A stretch of 5,665 nucleotides of DNA from an uncultured Thermomicrobiales bacterium (GCA_902806375.1 CADCWK010000189.1:1-5665); one strand, 5' to 3'. Shown: positions 1 to 5,577, counted from the stretch's first letter. Numbers and translations: made by a program. The notes: generated from the sequence alone by a model not told the origin.

Positions 1-68
1 GGATGCCGTCCACATTGGAGCGTAGGGTGACGGGGTGGGCAGTGGATGCCCGGGGTCCGAAACCTACC

Positions 69-74
69 AGGGAG
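69..74 (+). promoter_or_regulatory. Ribosome binding site of the DinB-like gene
   Basis: AGGGAG, 8 bases before ATG 83. It selects this start over the in-frame ATG codons at 35 and 77. Confidence 0.6.
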
Positions 75-82
75 ACATGGGG

Positions 83-568
83 ATGAGCGAGCAGCAGACA
101 GTCCCGTTGGCGGCGTTCACGGAGGCGATGTCGACCATCCTGCGGGAGTGCTTCGAGACGGTCTCCAGCCCGAGCATGTTCCTCGACCCGGGCGACGCGA
201 TGTTCCAGACGCTGGCGACGGTGTCATCCGCGGAAGCCTCCCGGCCCGCCGCCGACGGGATCTCCAACGTCGCCGCCGAGGTCAACCACACCGCCTTCTA
301 CATCGACGTCACCCTCCAGTACCTGCGTGGCGAGAACCCCGGCAAGGTCGACTGGGACGGGAGCTGGCGGGTCGGAGCAGTCACCGACGACGAGTGGACG
401 GCGCTACGGGACCGGCTCCGTACCGCCTACGACGCCCTCCAGGCGGTCGTCGCCGAACCTGCCAGCTGGGCCCACCCCCAGGCGATCATGGGCGGGATCG
501 GGATGGTGGCCCACTGTGCCTACCACCTCGGCGAGATCCGGCGGACGCTCGGCGTGATCAGGGGCTGA
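83..568 (+). CDS. DinB/YfiT-like putative metalloenzyme
   Basis: Encodes 161 residues, the usual size for the DinB/YfiT-like four-helix-bundle superfamily, whose members bind a divalent metal through three histidines; several characterised relatives are thiol-dependent S-transferases. Candidate metal ligands are H69 (in VNHT, helix 2) and H144/H148 in the C-terminal HCAYHLGEIRRTL segment, which is the typical H-x3-H...G-[EQ]-I-R ending. No signal peptide or membrane segment is seen, so it should be cytosolic. The start at 83 is chosen because AGGGAG at 69-74 lies 8 bases before it; ATG at 77 is only 2 bases from that site and ATG at 35 has no visible ribosome site. It stands alone, convergent with the lyase gene that ends at 624. 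Substrate is unknown. The family call is fairly firm, the enzymatic role is not. Confidence 0.82.
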   Translation: MSEQQTVPLAAFTEAMSTILRECFETVSSPSMFLDPGDAMFQTLATVSSAEASRPAADGISNVAAEVNHTAFYIDVTLQYLRGENPGKVDWDGSWRVGAVTDDEWTALRDRLRTAYDALQAVVAEPASWAHPQAIMGGIGMVAHCAYHLGEIRRTLGVIRG

Positions 569-623
569 CCGGTTCGCCCAGCGCGGGCGCGTTGACGCCA
601 CCCTGGCTGGACGCGGCGATACC

Positions 624-1805
624 CTAATCCGCCGCCACCGCGGGTACGACGGACGCCATCCGCGTGACCGCTTCCAGCAGGACGGCCGGTGACGTCGCCA
701 GGTTGACGCGGACGTGCCCGGCGCCGCCCGGGCCGAAGGGGACGCCGGAGCTGAGCGCGACCCGGCCCTGCTCCAGGAACGCCTGGGCGGGGTCGTCGCC
801 GAGGCCGAGACCGCGGCAGTCCACCCACGCGAGATAGGTGCTCTCGGGTGGCCGGTAGACCGTCCCCGGCAGGTGCTCGGCCAGCATCCCCGTCAGCGCC
901 ATCCGGTTGCGGTCGATGCCGACGATGGCCGCGTCCAGCCAGGCACAGGCGTGCGTGATCGCGGCCGTGTGGGCGATGAGACCGATGTGACCGGGGTGAC
1001 TGCCCGCCCGGCCCGCCATACTCTCGACGACATCCCGTGCGTCGCTGCCGGGGATCACCAGCGCCGCCTTGAACCCGGCGAGGTTCCAGCCCTTGGACGC
1101 CGACATCACCGAGAAGTCGGGCTCGGTCCCGTCGGCGGCGAGGTACGGCACGAAGGTCGAGGACGGCATCTGGAGCGGGGCGTGGATCTCGTCGGCGACG
1201 ACCCGGACGCCATACCGGCGAGCCAGCCGGGCGACCTGTCCCATCTCCTCGCGGGTATGGACGGTCCCGGTCGGGTTGTGCGGGTTGGAGAGGATCAGCG
1301 TCGCCGACCGACCGCCGCTGGTGGCGTCCGCGAAGGCGCGCTCGAGGGTCTCCGGGTCGAGCCGGTAGTCGTCCGTCAGGGGCGCCTCGACGACGGGACG
1401 GCCCAGGGTCCTGGCGATCATGTAGAACGGCGGGTAGACCGGCGGGGTGACGACGATGGCGTCGCCATCGGCGCTGGTGATCCGGATGATCTCCATCACG
1501 CCGGTCAGGACGTCGGTCACCTTGGCGGTCGTTACCGGGTCGAATACCCAGCCCCAGCGATCGGCGGCGAAACCGGCCATCGCCTCGGCGTAGGCGTGGC
1601 CGGCGGGGTAGCCGGTGTCGCCCATCAGCATGGCTTCATGGACCGCCTCGACGATGGGCGGCGCGACGACCGCGTCCATCTCCGCGACCCACAGTGGCAG
1701 GACGTCCTCGGGATACATCCGCCACTTGGCGCTGGTCCGGCGCCGCAGGTGGTCGAGGGCGAGATCGTCGAACGGGTTGGCGACCAGTTGCGCAGCCTGC
1801 ACCAT
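624..1805 (-). CDS. MalY/PatB-type PLP-dependent aminotransferase / C-S lyase
   Basis: A 393-residue fold-type I PLP enzyme, close to the usual ~390 of the MalY/PatB (cystathionine beta-lyase-like) family, whose members cleave C-S bonds of cystathionine or cysteine conjugates, giving a thiol, pyruvate and ammonia. Visible landmarks: the LPLWVAEMD N-terminal segment (36-44), the PPVYPPF loop (121-127), SNPHNPTG (173-180) with the PLP-contacting Asn, ADEIHAPL (204-211) with D205 for the pyridine nitrogen, SASKGWNLAGFK (235-246) with K238 as the Schiff-base lysine, and HVRVNLA (364-370) with R366 as the likely substrate-carboxylate arginine. ADEIH and SASK..NLAG favour this family over ordinary aspartate aminotransferases. 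The start is at 1805 because GGGGAG lies 8 bases upstream; in-frame starts at 1832 and 1859 lack such a site. The BON gene lies 122 bases upstream on the same strand, so co-transcription is possible but unproven. Exact substrate cannot be read from sequence. Confidence 0.93.
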   Translation of the reverse strand: MVQAAQLVANPFDDLALDHLRRRTSAKWRMYPEDVLPLWVAEMDAVVAPPIVEAVHEAMLMGDTGYPAGHAYAEAMAGFAADRWGWVFDPVTTAKVTDVLTGVMEIIRITSADGDAIVVTPPVYPPFYMIARTLGRPVVEAPLTDDYRLDPETLERAFADATSGGRSATLILSNPHNPTGTVHTREEMGQVARLARRYGVRVVADEIHAPLQMPSSTFVPYLAADGTEPDFSVMSASKGWNLAGFKAALVIPGSDARDVVESMAGRAGSHPGHIGLIAHTAAITHACAWLDAAIVGIDRNRMALTGMLAEHLPGTVYRPPESTYLAWVDCRGLGLGDDPAQAFLEQGRVALSSGVPFGPGGAGHVRVNLATSPAVLLEAVTRMASVVPAVAAD

Positions 1806-1813
1806 CACGTGTA

Positions 1814-1819
1814 CTCCCC
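1814..1819 (-). promoter_or_regulatory. Ribosome binding site of the C-S lyase gene
   Basis: GGGGAG on the minus strand, 8 bases before ATG 1805. It supports this start over the upstream in-frame ATGs at 1832 and 1859. Confidence 0.6.
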
Positions 1820-1927
1820 AGGTTCTCGTCATCGAGTGTGAACGGCGAGAGCGTAGCACGCAGCCCGCCGGGGCACCGCGTCGCGCCCTCCCGGTGGGGC
1901 CCTAGTTAGGAGGGACTCAGCGGCCGC

Positions 1928-2788
1928 TTACCCGTCGGCCGGGTCGCGCTCGCTGATGCCACGGATCGTCAGTTCTTCCTCGACCTCCACGACCGACGGG
2001 ACCTCGTAGGCGACGGCCTCGGCGTTCTCGGCATCCTCGAGCGTGTCGACCTCGCCGCGCAGGGTGACCGTACTGCCCCGTGCCGTGACACGGATCGGCA
2101 GGTCGGTCGTCAACGCGTCCTCACGCAGCTCCCGCCGGACGATGTCGGCCAACTCGTCGTCGGTCGGGACGCGACGCTCGTCGTCCTCCGGCAGCGTCGC
2201 GTCGGCCCCGATCTCGTCGGTCGAGGAATCGGCGAAGCCGTTCAGGATCGCGAACCCGTCGTTGTCGTCGGACCGGGTCGTCGGTGGGTCGGTCGGCGGG
2301 AAGTAGGTCGCGCCGTTCTCCACCACGTCGATGACGTTGGACGTCCCGGGGTCGCTGGCGAAGTCGACATCGAGGGAGATGACGTCTTCCTGCGCGGCCA
2401 TCGAGTCATCGTAGCCGGAGTCCTCGTCGCTGCCGGCCCGCTCGCCGACGTCACCGTCAGCGTCGATCCGGATGGCATCGCCACCGGCGTCACGGTGCAC
2501 GGTATTGAGATCGCCGAAGCCCTGGGCTGCCCGGTCGTCGTCCTCGAAGGCGTCCTCGGGACCGAAGACCTCGACATCCAGACCCATGTTGACCCGCAGT
2601 CCCAACTGATCCGCGTAGGGCTGCGCGAGGTCGACGGCGGCCTGACGGCTCTCGTCGGAACCGACGATCCCGGTCAGGACGAGCTCGCCGTCGCGGATCT
2701 CCGTCGCGACGGCCAGGTCGACGGCGTCGAGGTCGCGGTCGAGGTCGGCGAGGGCGGCCTGGCTGGCGGTGGTGCGGTCAGCGGTCAT
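1928..2788 (-). CDS. Acidic protein with two BON domains
   Basis: A 286-residue, very acidic protein. A C-terminal BON domain is clear at about 208-276: helix PTDDELADIVRRELRED, then strands IRVTARGSTVTLRGEV, a helix with DAENAEAVAYEVPSV and a final VEVEEELTI strand. A second, shorter BON-like unit lies at about 14-73 (DLAVATEIRDGELVLTGIV followed by a helix and a VNMGLDVEV strand). Between them are about 130 low-complexity Asp/Glu/Gly-rich residues, including NVIDVVENGATYFPPTDPPT (151-170), which resembles a segment I associate with Chloroflexota BON proteins. BON domains are typically phospholipid- or surface-associated modules in osmotic-stress and secretory proteins, but this protein has no signal peptide or membrane segment, so it is probably cytosolic with an unknown ligand. 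The start is at 2788 because AGGAG lies 6 bases upstream; the longer frame to 2845 would add Arg/Pro-rich residues without a ribosome site. It diverges from the MerR gene. Confidence 0.88.
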   Translation of the reverse strand: MTADRTTASQAALADLDRDLDAVDLAVATEIRDGELVLTGIVGSDESRQAAVDLAQPYADQLGLRVNMGLDVEVFGPEDAFEDDDRAAQGFGDLNTVHRDAGGDAIRIDADGDVGERAGSDEDSGYDDSMAAQEDVISLDVDFASDPGTSNVIDVVENGATYFPPTDPPTTRSDDNDGFAILNGFADSSTDEIGADATLPEDDERRVPTDDELADIVRRELREDALTTDLPIRVTARGSTVTLRGEVDTLEDAENAEAVAYEVPSVVEVEEELTIRGISERDPADG

Positions 2789-2794
2789 CGGGTG

Positions 2795-2799
2795 CTCCT
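2795..2799 (-). promoter_or_regulatory. Ribosome binding site of the BON gene
   Basis: AGGAG on the minus strand, 6 bases before ATG 2788. It fixes the start 19 codons inside the longest open frame. Confidence 0.65.
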
Positions 2800-2822
2800 G
2801 CTTCGTCTCGGGTCGTCCGCAC

Positions 2823-2839
2823 CCGCGACCGGGTCGCGG
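2823..2839. repeat. Perfect inverted repeat, BON-gene leader (proximal)
   Basis: CCGCGAC-CGG-GTCGCGG: 7-bp arms and a 3-base centre. It lies 34 bases upstream of the BON start codon, so it is probably in the untranslated leader or at the promoter. It may be an RNA hairpin or a protein-binding dyad. Confidence 0.5.
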
Positions 2840-2846
2840 TCGCACA

Positions 2847-2864
2847 CGCCCGGGTCGCCGGGCG
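2847..2864. repeat. Perfect inverted repeat, BON-gene leader (distal)
   Basis: CGCCCGG-GTCG-CCGGGCG: 7-bp GC-only arms with a 4-base loop, 7 bases beyond the first inverted repeat. There is no T-run on either side, so it is not a standard terminator. Confidence 0.5.
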
Positions 2865-3034
2865 GCGCTCCATCACTGGGTCATCGTTACGCATTTGCGG
2901 TGCCGATCCCCCTGGATCCTGCCCCGGCCCTGGCACCGGACCCCGCGTGGACATTGCGACGCCCCGCGCCATGACGCACCATGGCCCTGGCAGCGGCACC
3001 GCCTGGCGACCCAGCGCGGCGAGAGCGACGGCCG

Positions 3035-3041
3035 GGGGGAG
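3035..3041 (+). promoter_or_regulatory. Ribosome binding site of the MerR-type gene
   Basis: GGGGGAG, 5 bases before ATG 3047. It selects that start over the upstream in-frame ATG at 2981, which has no good ribosome site, and over the internal ATG at 3128. Confidence 0.6.
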
Positions 3042-3046
3042 TGGTC

Positions 3047-3607
3047 ATGGCGGACGACGCTGAGGGAGCGGGGCGGCCCCCCGACCGGCCCGAGCGTTCC
3101 CGGACCGGCGAGGACCGCGACCGGGACATGGCGAGGCGGCGGGGCCGCACCCGGCCGCCCGTCGGCCGGAGCAGCCGGCCAGCCATCCCGGTCCCGCGCT
3201 ACCGGTACGAGATCAGCGAACTGGAGGAGGAGACCGGGATCGCCGCGCGGACGATCCGGTACTACATCAGCCGCGGTCTGCTTGCCCCCGCCTACGGGCG
3301 CGGCCCCACCGCGACGTACGATCTGGGCCATCTGCTCCGGCTCCGACTGATCACCCGGCTCAAGGAGGAGCATCACCCGCTGGACGAGATCCGCGACCGG
3401 CTCGGGGACATGTCCGACGCCGAGGTCGAGGCGGCGCTCGGCGTCCAGGTCGCGCCGCCGACCGATACCTGGCGACGGATCCAGCTCCACCCGGATATCG
3501 AGCTGCACATCCGCGTCCCGCCGCCCGGCACGGCGGATGAGGCCTTCAATGACGCGGTGGAACTCATCGTCGGGCTGGCGCAACCAGTCATCGACCGGCT
3601 GGAGTGA
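3047..3607 (+). CDS. MerR-type winged-helix transcriptional regulator
   Basis: A 186-residue DNA-binding protein. Residues 1-50 are Arg/Pro/Asp-rich and look disordered. Residues 54-120 form a MerR-type HTH: ISELEEETGIAARTIRYYISRGLL is the helix-turn-helix with the hallmark RTIRYY, a Gly-rich wing (YGRGPTATY) follows, and then DLGHLLRLRLITRLKEEHHPLDEIRDRL, the usual MerR second helical pair. Residues 141-186 (from TWRRIQLHPDIELHIRV) make a short C-terminal unit rather than a long dimerisation coiled coil or a known drug-binding domain. There is no cysteine in the protein, so it cannot be a thiol-based metal or SoxR-like sensor. It is the first gene of a rightward cluster and is divergent from the BON gene, a layout common for local regulators. 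Targets and inducer are unknown. The HTH assignment is strong. Confidence 0.9.
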   Translation: MADDAEGAGRPPDRPERSRTGEDRDRDMARRRGRTRPPVGRSSRPAIPVPRYRYEISELEEETGIAARTIRYYISRGLLAPAYGRGPTATYDLGHLLRLRLITRLKEEHHPLDEIRDRLGDMSDAEVEAALGVQVAPPTDTWRRIQLHPDIELHIRVPPPGTADEAFNDAVELIVGLAQPVIDRLE

Positions 3608-3656
3608 CTCCCGGTCCGGATGACGATGGGTTTTGAACACGGCTGGTCGGACCAGC

Positions 3657-3660
3657 GGAG
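3657..3660 (+). promoter_or_regulatory. Ribosome binding site of the 120-residue protein gene
   Basis: GGAG, 7 bases before ATG 3668. The in-frame ATGs at 3620 and 3626 have only weak purine context, so 3668 is preferred. Confidence 0.5.
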
Positions 3661-3667
3661 CGAGACC

Positions 3668-4030
3668 ATGACTCCCGAGCAGAAACGCGCGATCAGTGAC
3701 CGGCTCTGGGTACCGGACAACCCCGACGGCAGCGGGTGGGCCGACGTCGACTGGGTCAGCGCCGCCCGCGGCAGCCGGTACCACTACGGTCATGGCGCCC
3801 CGCTGGCCGAGGCGCGTGCCGCCCAGCCGCCCTTCTACCTCGTCCGGACACGGCTGGAGTCGGACGACCTGCACCCGCACGAGAACGACTACTACGTCCA
3901 CCGCGAGGGACTGGCCGATTTCGTCGCGGAGGTCGCGCTGTCCGGCGGGGCTGAGGTGATCTGGCACATCGAGCCCTGCGAGGTACCACCGGCGGCGGCC
4001 CGGGTGACCGGACCGCAGGACACCCGGTGA
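3668..4030 (+). CDS. Uncharacterised 120-residue soluble protein
   Basis: I do not recognise this family. The product is 120 residues, rich in Trp, Tyr, His and acidic residues: W14, W25 and W29 near the start, RYHYGHG at 37-43, LHPHENDYYVHREGLADFVAEV at 68-89 and EVIWHIEPCEV at 96-106. No signal peptide, membrane span or coiled coil is visible. The sequence reads like a compact alpha/beta domain and its codon use matches the neighbours, so it is probably a real gene. It begins 60 bases after the MerR stop and overlaps the following membrane-protein gene by 4 bases, so the three are probably one operon. A start at 3620 (136 residues) is possible but lacks a good ribosome site. The His/Asp/Glu clusters could bind a metal, but that is speculation. 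Confidence 0.72.
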   Translation: MTPEQKRAISDRLWVPDNPDGSGWADVDWVSAARGSRYHYGHGAPLAEARAAQPPFYLVRTRLESDDLHPHENDYYVHREGLADFVAEVALSGGAEVIWHIEPCEVPPAAARVTGPQDTR

Positions 4031-4299
4031 CCGGTCGGCCGCATCCCGCTGCCGAACCGTCACCGCCGGGCGACCCCACGCGGGATCAGCCGCCCACCCC
4101 GGACCCGTCCGGCGTCGAGCGGTTGTGGCGGCCCGACACCGCCGCGGACGCCGCGACCGGCGGCCGCCCACCGGCCGCCCGGCGCGTGCGGGTGGGCTGC
4201 TGGGCGCTCGTCGTCGTCCTGCTGCTGATCTGCTGCGTGCTCGGTGCGTGGCTGACCGATGCGGTTCTGGACCTGCGGGCCTTGACGACCGGCGGCTAG
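4027..4299 (+). CDS. Small single-pass membrane protein, unknown function
   Basis: A 90-residue product starting at GTG 4027. Its start overlaps the previous stop as GTGA (4027-4030), and AGGA at 4017-4020 lies 6 bases upstream, both typical of translational coupling. Residues 1-50 are Pro/Asp/Arg-rich and probably disordered. A basic stretch (ARRVRVG, 51-57) precedes one strongly hydrophobic segment, about 57-77 (WALVVVLLLICCVLGAWL core with C58, C69 and C70), and about 13 residues follow. The positive charges predict a cytoplasmic N-terminus. It is not a lipoprotein or secreted protein, because the hydrophobic part is C-terminal. I do not recognise a family. Its partner may be the 120-residue protein encoded immediately upstream; this is inferred from coupling only. 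Confidence 0.65.
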   Translation: MTGRPHPAAEPSPPGDPTRDQPPTPDPSGVERLWRPDTAADAATGGRPPAARRVRVGCWALVVVLLLICCVLGAWLTDAVLDLRALTTGG

Positions 4300-4406
4300 G
4301 CCCCGCCATGCCATGCCGGGAGGCGGCGGGGAGGCGCGCCCGGTGCATCCGCCCAGCGCCCGGCAGACGGACGCTGGCATCCTTCTTGTTCAATAGGGAA
4401 CCAGAA

Positions 4407-4447
4407 CCCAACGAGTGCGGGCTAGTCCCGTGTACCATTGTCCGATG
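4407..4447 (+). repeat. Imperfect direct repeat, copy 1
   Basis: Order of shared blocks: CC-x-AACGAGT (4407-4416), TAGTCCC (4423-4429), TA then CCATT (4433-4439), ATG (4445-4447). The same blocks recur in the same order about 80-86 bases downstream. This copy has an extra GCGGGC between the first two blocks, creating a small CGGG-CTAGT-CCCG dyad at 4418-4430. Confidence 0.6.
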
Positions 4448-4454
4448 TCCTCCG

Positions 4455-4465
4455 CCAGGGCCTGG
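4455..4465. repeat. Palindrome upstream of the desaturase
   Basis: CCAGG-G-CCTGG, perfect 5-bp arms around one base. It abuts the next palindrome with no gap. Candidate operator half; too tight to be an RNA hairpin. Confidence 0.45.
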
Positions 4466-4481
4466 TCTGACGTCCGTCAGA
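4466..4481. promoter_or_regulatory. 16-bp dyad, candidate operator of the desaturase
   Basis: TCTGACG-TC-CGTCAGA: perfect 7-bp arms with a 2-base centre, 43 bases before the desaturase ATG. The short centre favours recognition by a dimeric repressor (TetR/FadR-like size) over an RNA stem-loop. GG before and GACC after allow an alternative longer pairing (GGTCT 4464-4468 with AGACC 4481-4485). No regulator for it can be named from the window. Confidence 0.5.
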
Positions 4482-4492
4482 GACCGCCCCTA

Positions 4493-4527
4493 CCGAACGA
4501 GTTAGTCCCATATCCATTACATCCATG
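4493..4527 (+). repeat. Imperfect direct repeat, copy 2 (ends on the desaturase start codon)
   Basis: Blocks CC-x-AACGAGT (4493-4502), TAGTCCC (4503-4509), TAT then CCATT (4511-4518) and ATG (4525-4527). The first two blocks are contiguous here. The ATG is the start codon of the desaturase. Confidence 0.6.
4511..4518 (+). promoter_or_regulatory. Possible -10 element for leaderless desaturase mRNA
   Basis: TATCCATT is 6 bases before ATG 4525, where a TAnnnT-like -10 would put transcription start at or near the A of ATG. No Shine-Dalgarno sequence is present between them. There is no recognisable -35. Copy 1 of the repeat has the equivalent TACCATT at 4433-4439, also 5 bases before an ATG. Confidence 0.3.
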
Positions 4528-5577
4528 GCATCCACCCCACCTGAGGCCCCCGACCAGCCGACTGGCCGCTTCCCTCGCGTGTTCCAACAGATCCGGAAGG
4601 TCGTCGCGACCGTCCGGTCGGATGGCGCGTGGAAGATGCCGGACCCCGGTACGATCAAGCGCACCTCCATCGCGATCTGGATGGTCGGCCCGATGATCAC
4701 GCTGCCGGTCGCGCTCGGCGTGGCCGTGCACCGTCGGTACATCGACCCGAAGGCTGTCGCGCTCCTCGGGGGTGGCTACCTGGTCGCCGGGCTGGGCATC
4801 ACCGCTGGCTACCACCGGCTGCTGACCCACAAGTCCTACAAGACCACGTCGCCCGTGCTGGAGGCCATCGTGCTGACCGCCGGGGCGATCGCCGGGCAGG
4901 GTCCCCCGAGCCAGTGGGCCGGTACCCACACGACCCACCACAGCCATACCGACAAGCCGGGCGACCCGCACTCCCCCCATGTCGACTTCGACGATGACTG
5001 GCGCGGCGTGCTGCGCGGCTTCGTCCACGCCCAGGTCGGCTGGCTGTACGAGGATCCGTCCCCGATCACCGTCAAGCACGTCGAGCGGATCCGGGCCGGC
5101 AGCGCCACGGTGCGCTGGCTGGACGATCACTACCTCGCGGTCCTCGGCGCCGGTCTGCTGGCCCCGGGACTCGTCGCCGGCTGGCAGGGCGTGGTCTGGG
5201 GCGGCGTCGTCCGGATGCTGCTCGTCAACCACGCCACGTTCGCGGTCAACTCGATCTGCCACATGTACGGGCAGCGCCGGTTCGAGACGGACGACGAGAG
5301 CCGGAACAACACCTTCATCGCCCTCCTGACGCAGGGCGAGGGCAACCACAACAACCACCACGCCTTCCCGAAGATGGCCTATCACGGCATCGGCTGGCGC
5401 GAGTACGACCTGACCGCCTACCTGCTCCGCTGGGCGGAGAACCGAGGCCTGATCACGGACGTCGTCAAGCCGACGCCGGCCCAGATCGCCGAGCGGATCG
5501 AGCGGCTCAAGGCGTCGGCCGAGCGCCGGGAGCAGTCCGAGCGCCAGACGGAGCCCCTCGCGGCGGCTGCCGACTGA
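4525..5577 (+). CDS. Membrane fatty-acid desaturase (delta-9 acyl-CoA desaturase type)
   Basis: A 350-residue di-iron integral membrane desaturase that inserts a cis double bond into acyl chains using O2 and electrons from a separate donor (none is encoded here and no cytochrome b5 domain is fused). All histidine boxes are present: HRLLTH (H97, H102), HTTHH (H135, H138, H139) followed by DKPGDPHSP, NSICH (N242, H246) and EGNHNNHH (H275, H278, H279). These match the nine-His-plus-Asn metal set of stearoyl-CoA desaturases. Membrane segments are visible at about 47-69, 76-96, 110-125 and 203-240 (two spans), with a soluble charged C-terminal tail from about 305. Length is normal for bacterial members. 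ATG 4525 is the only plausible start before the first membrane segment apart from ATG 4636, but it has no Shine-Dalgarno site, suggesting leaderless translation. The likely role is membrane fluidity control. Whether the substrate is acyl-CoA, acyl-ACP or lipid cannot be decided. Confidence 0.95.
   Translation: MASTPPEAPDQPTGRFPRVFQQIRKVVATVRSDGAWKMPDPGTIKRTSIAIWMVGPMITLPVALGVAVHRRYIDPKAVALLGGGYLVAGLGITAGYHRLLTHKSYKTTSPVLEAIVLTAGAIAGQGPPSQWAGTHTTHHSHTDKPGDPHSPHVDFDDDWRGVLRGFVHAQVGWLYEDPSPITVKHVERIRAGSATVRWLDDHYLAVLGAGLLAPGLVAGWQGVVWGGVVRMLLVNHATFAVNSICHMYGQRRFETDDESRNNTFIALLTQGEGNHNNHHAFPKMAYHGIGWREYDLTAYLLRWAENRGLITDVVKPTPAQIAERIERLKASAERREQSERQTEPLAAAAD

Larger units (their letters stand above)
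2789..3046. other. Divergent intergenic region between the BON and MerR genes
   Basis: This 258-base gap must hold the promoters for both divergent genes. A relatively AT-rich patch around 2883-2899 (GTTACGCATTTGCG), containing the small palindrome CGCA-TT-TGCG at 2890-2899, is the likeliest promoter/operator area. No convincing -35/-10 pair was found on either strand. On the BON side it carries two perfect hairpins (listed separately). No believable gene is seen inside it. Binding of the adjacent MerR-type protein here is an inference from the divergent layout. Confidence 0.5.
4300..4524 (+). other. Leader/regulatory gap before the desaturase gene
   Basis: 225 bases without a convincing gene. 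Just after the membrane-protein stop, CCCCGCC (4301-4307) can pair with GGCGGGG (4325-4331) across a 17-base loop, but no T-run follows, so termination there is doubtful. An AT-richer patch, TTGTTCAATAGGGAA, lies at 4386-4400. From 4407 onward the gap holds a duplicated segment and two palindromes, listed separately. No classical -35 element at proper spacing was found. Confidence 0.5.

Noticed and set aside
1..82. End of an upstream gene or a promoter in the first 82 bases
   Set aside because: Too short to recognise coding sequence, and no clear -35/-10 pair; the GGATGCC repeat at 1-7 and 44-50 is too short to matter.
575..589. CGCCC-AGCGC-GGGCG as a terminator between the convergent genes
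   Set aside because: Only 5 bp of stem and no T-run on either strand.
714..1841. 375-codon plus-strand open frame opposite the C-S lyase
   Set aside because: Low-complexity Gly/Arg/Asp translation, no domain; the minus-strand frame has full PLP motifs.
1850..1855. TACGCT (minus strand, preceded by TGC) as an extended -10 for the C-S lyase gene
   Set aside because: No acceptable -35 at 16-19 bases; too little support for a feature.
1886..1914. CCCTCC...GGAGGG as a terminator after the BON gene
   Set aside because: Six-bp stem with a 17-base loop and no T-run; too weak to call.
4301..4331. CCCCGCC...GGCGGGG as a terminator of the MerR cluster
   Set aside because: Seventeen-base loop and no T-run; mentioned only in the gap description.
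2873..4438. 521-codon open frame on the minus strand opposite the MerR cluster
   Set aside because: Arg/Pro-rich translation without domains; the plus-strand genes there have ribosome sites and a clear MerR domain. Long antisense frames are common in high-GC DNA.
4445..4696. Short ORF from ATG 4445 as a leader peptide or gene
   Set aside because: It runs out of frame deep into the desaturase, is Pro/Arg/Ser-rich and lacks a ribosome site. Kept only as a remark under the leaderless-start finding.
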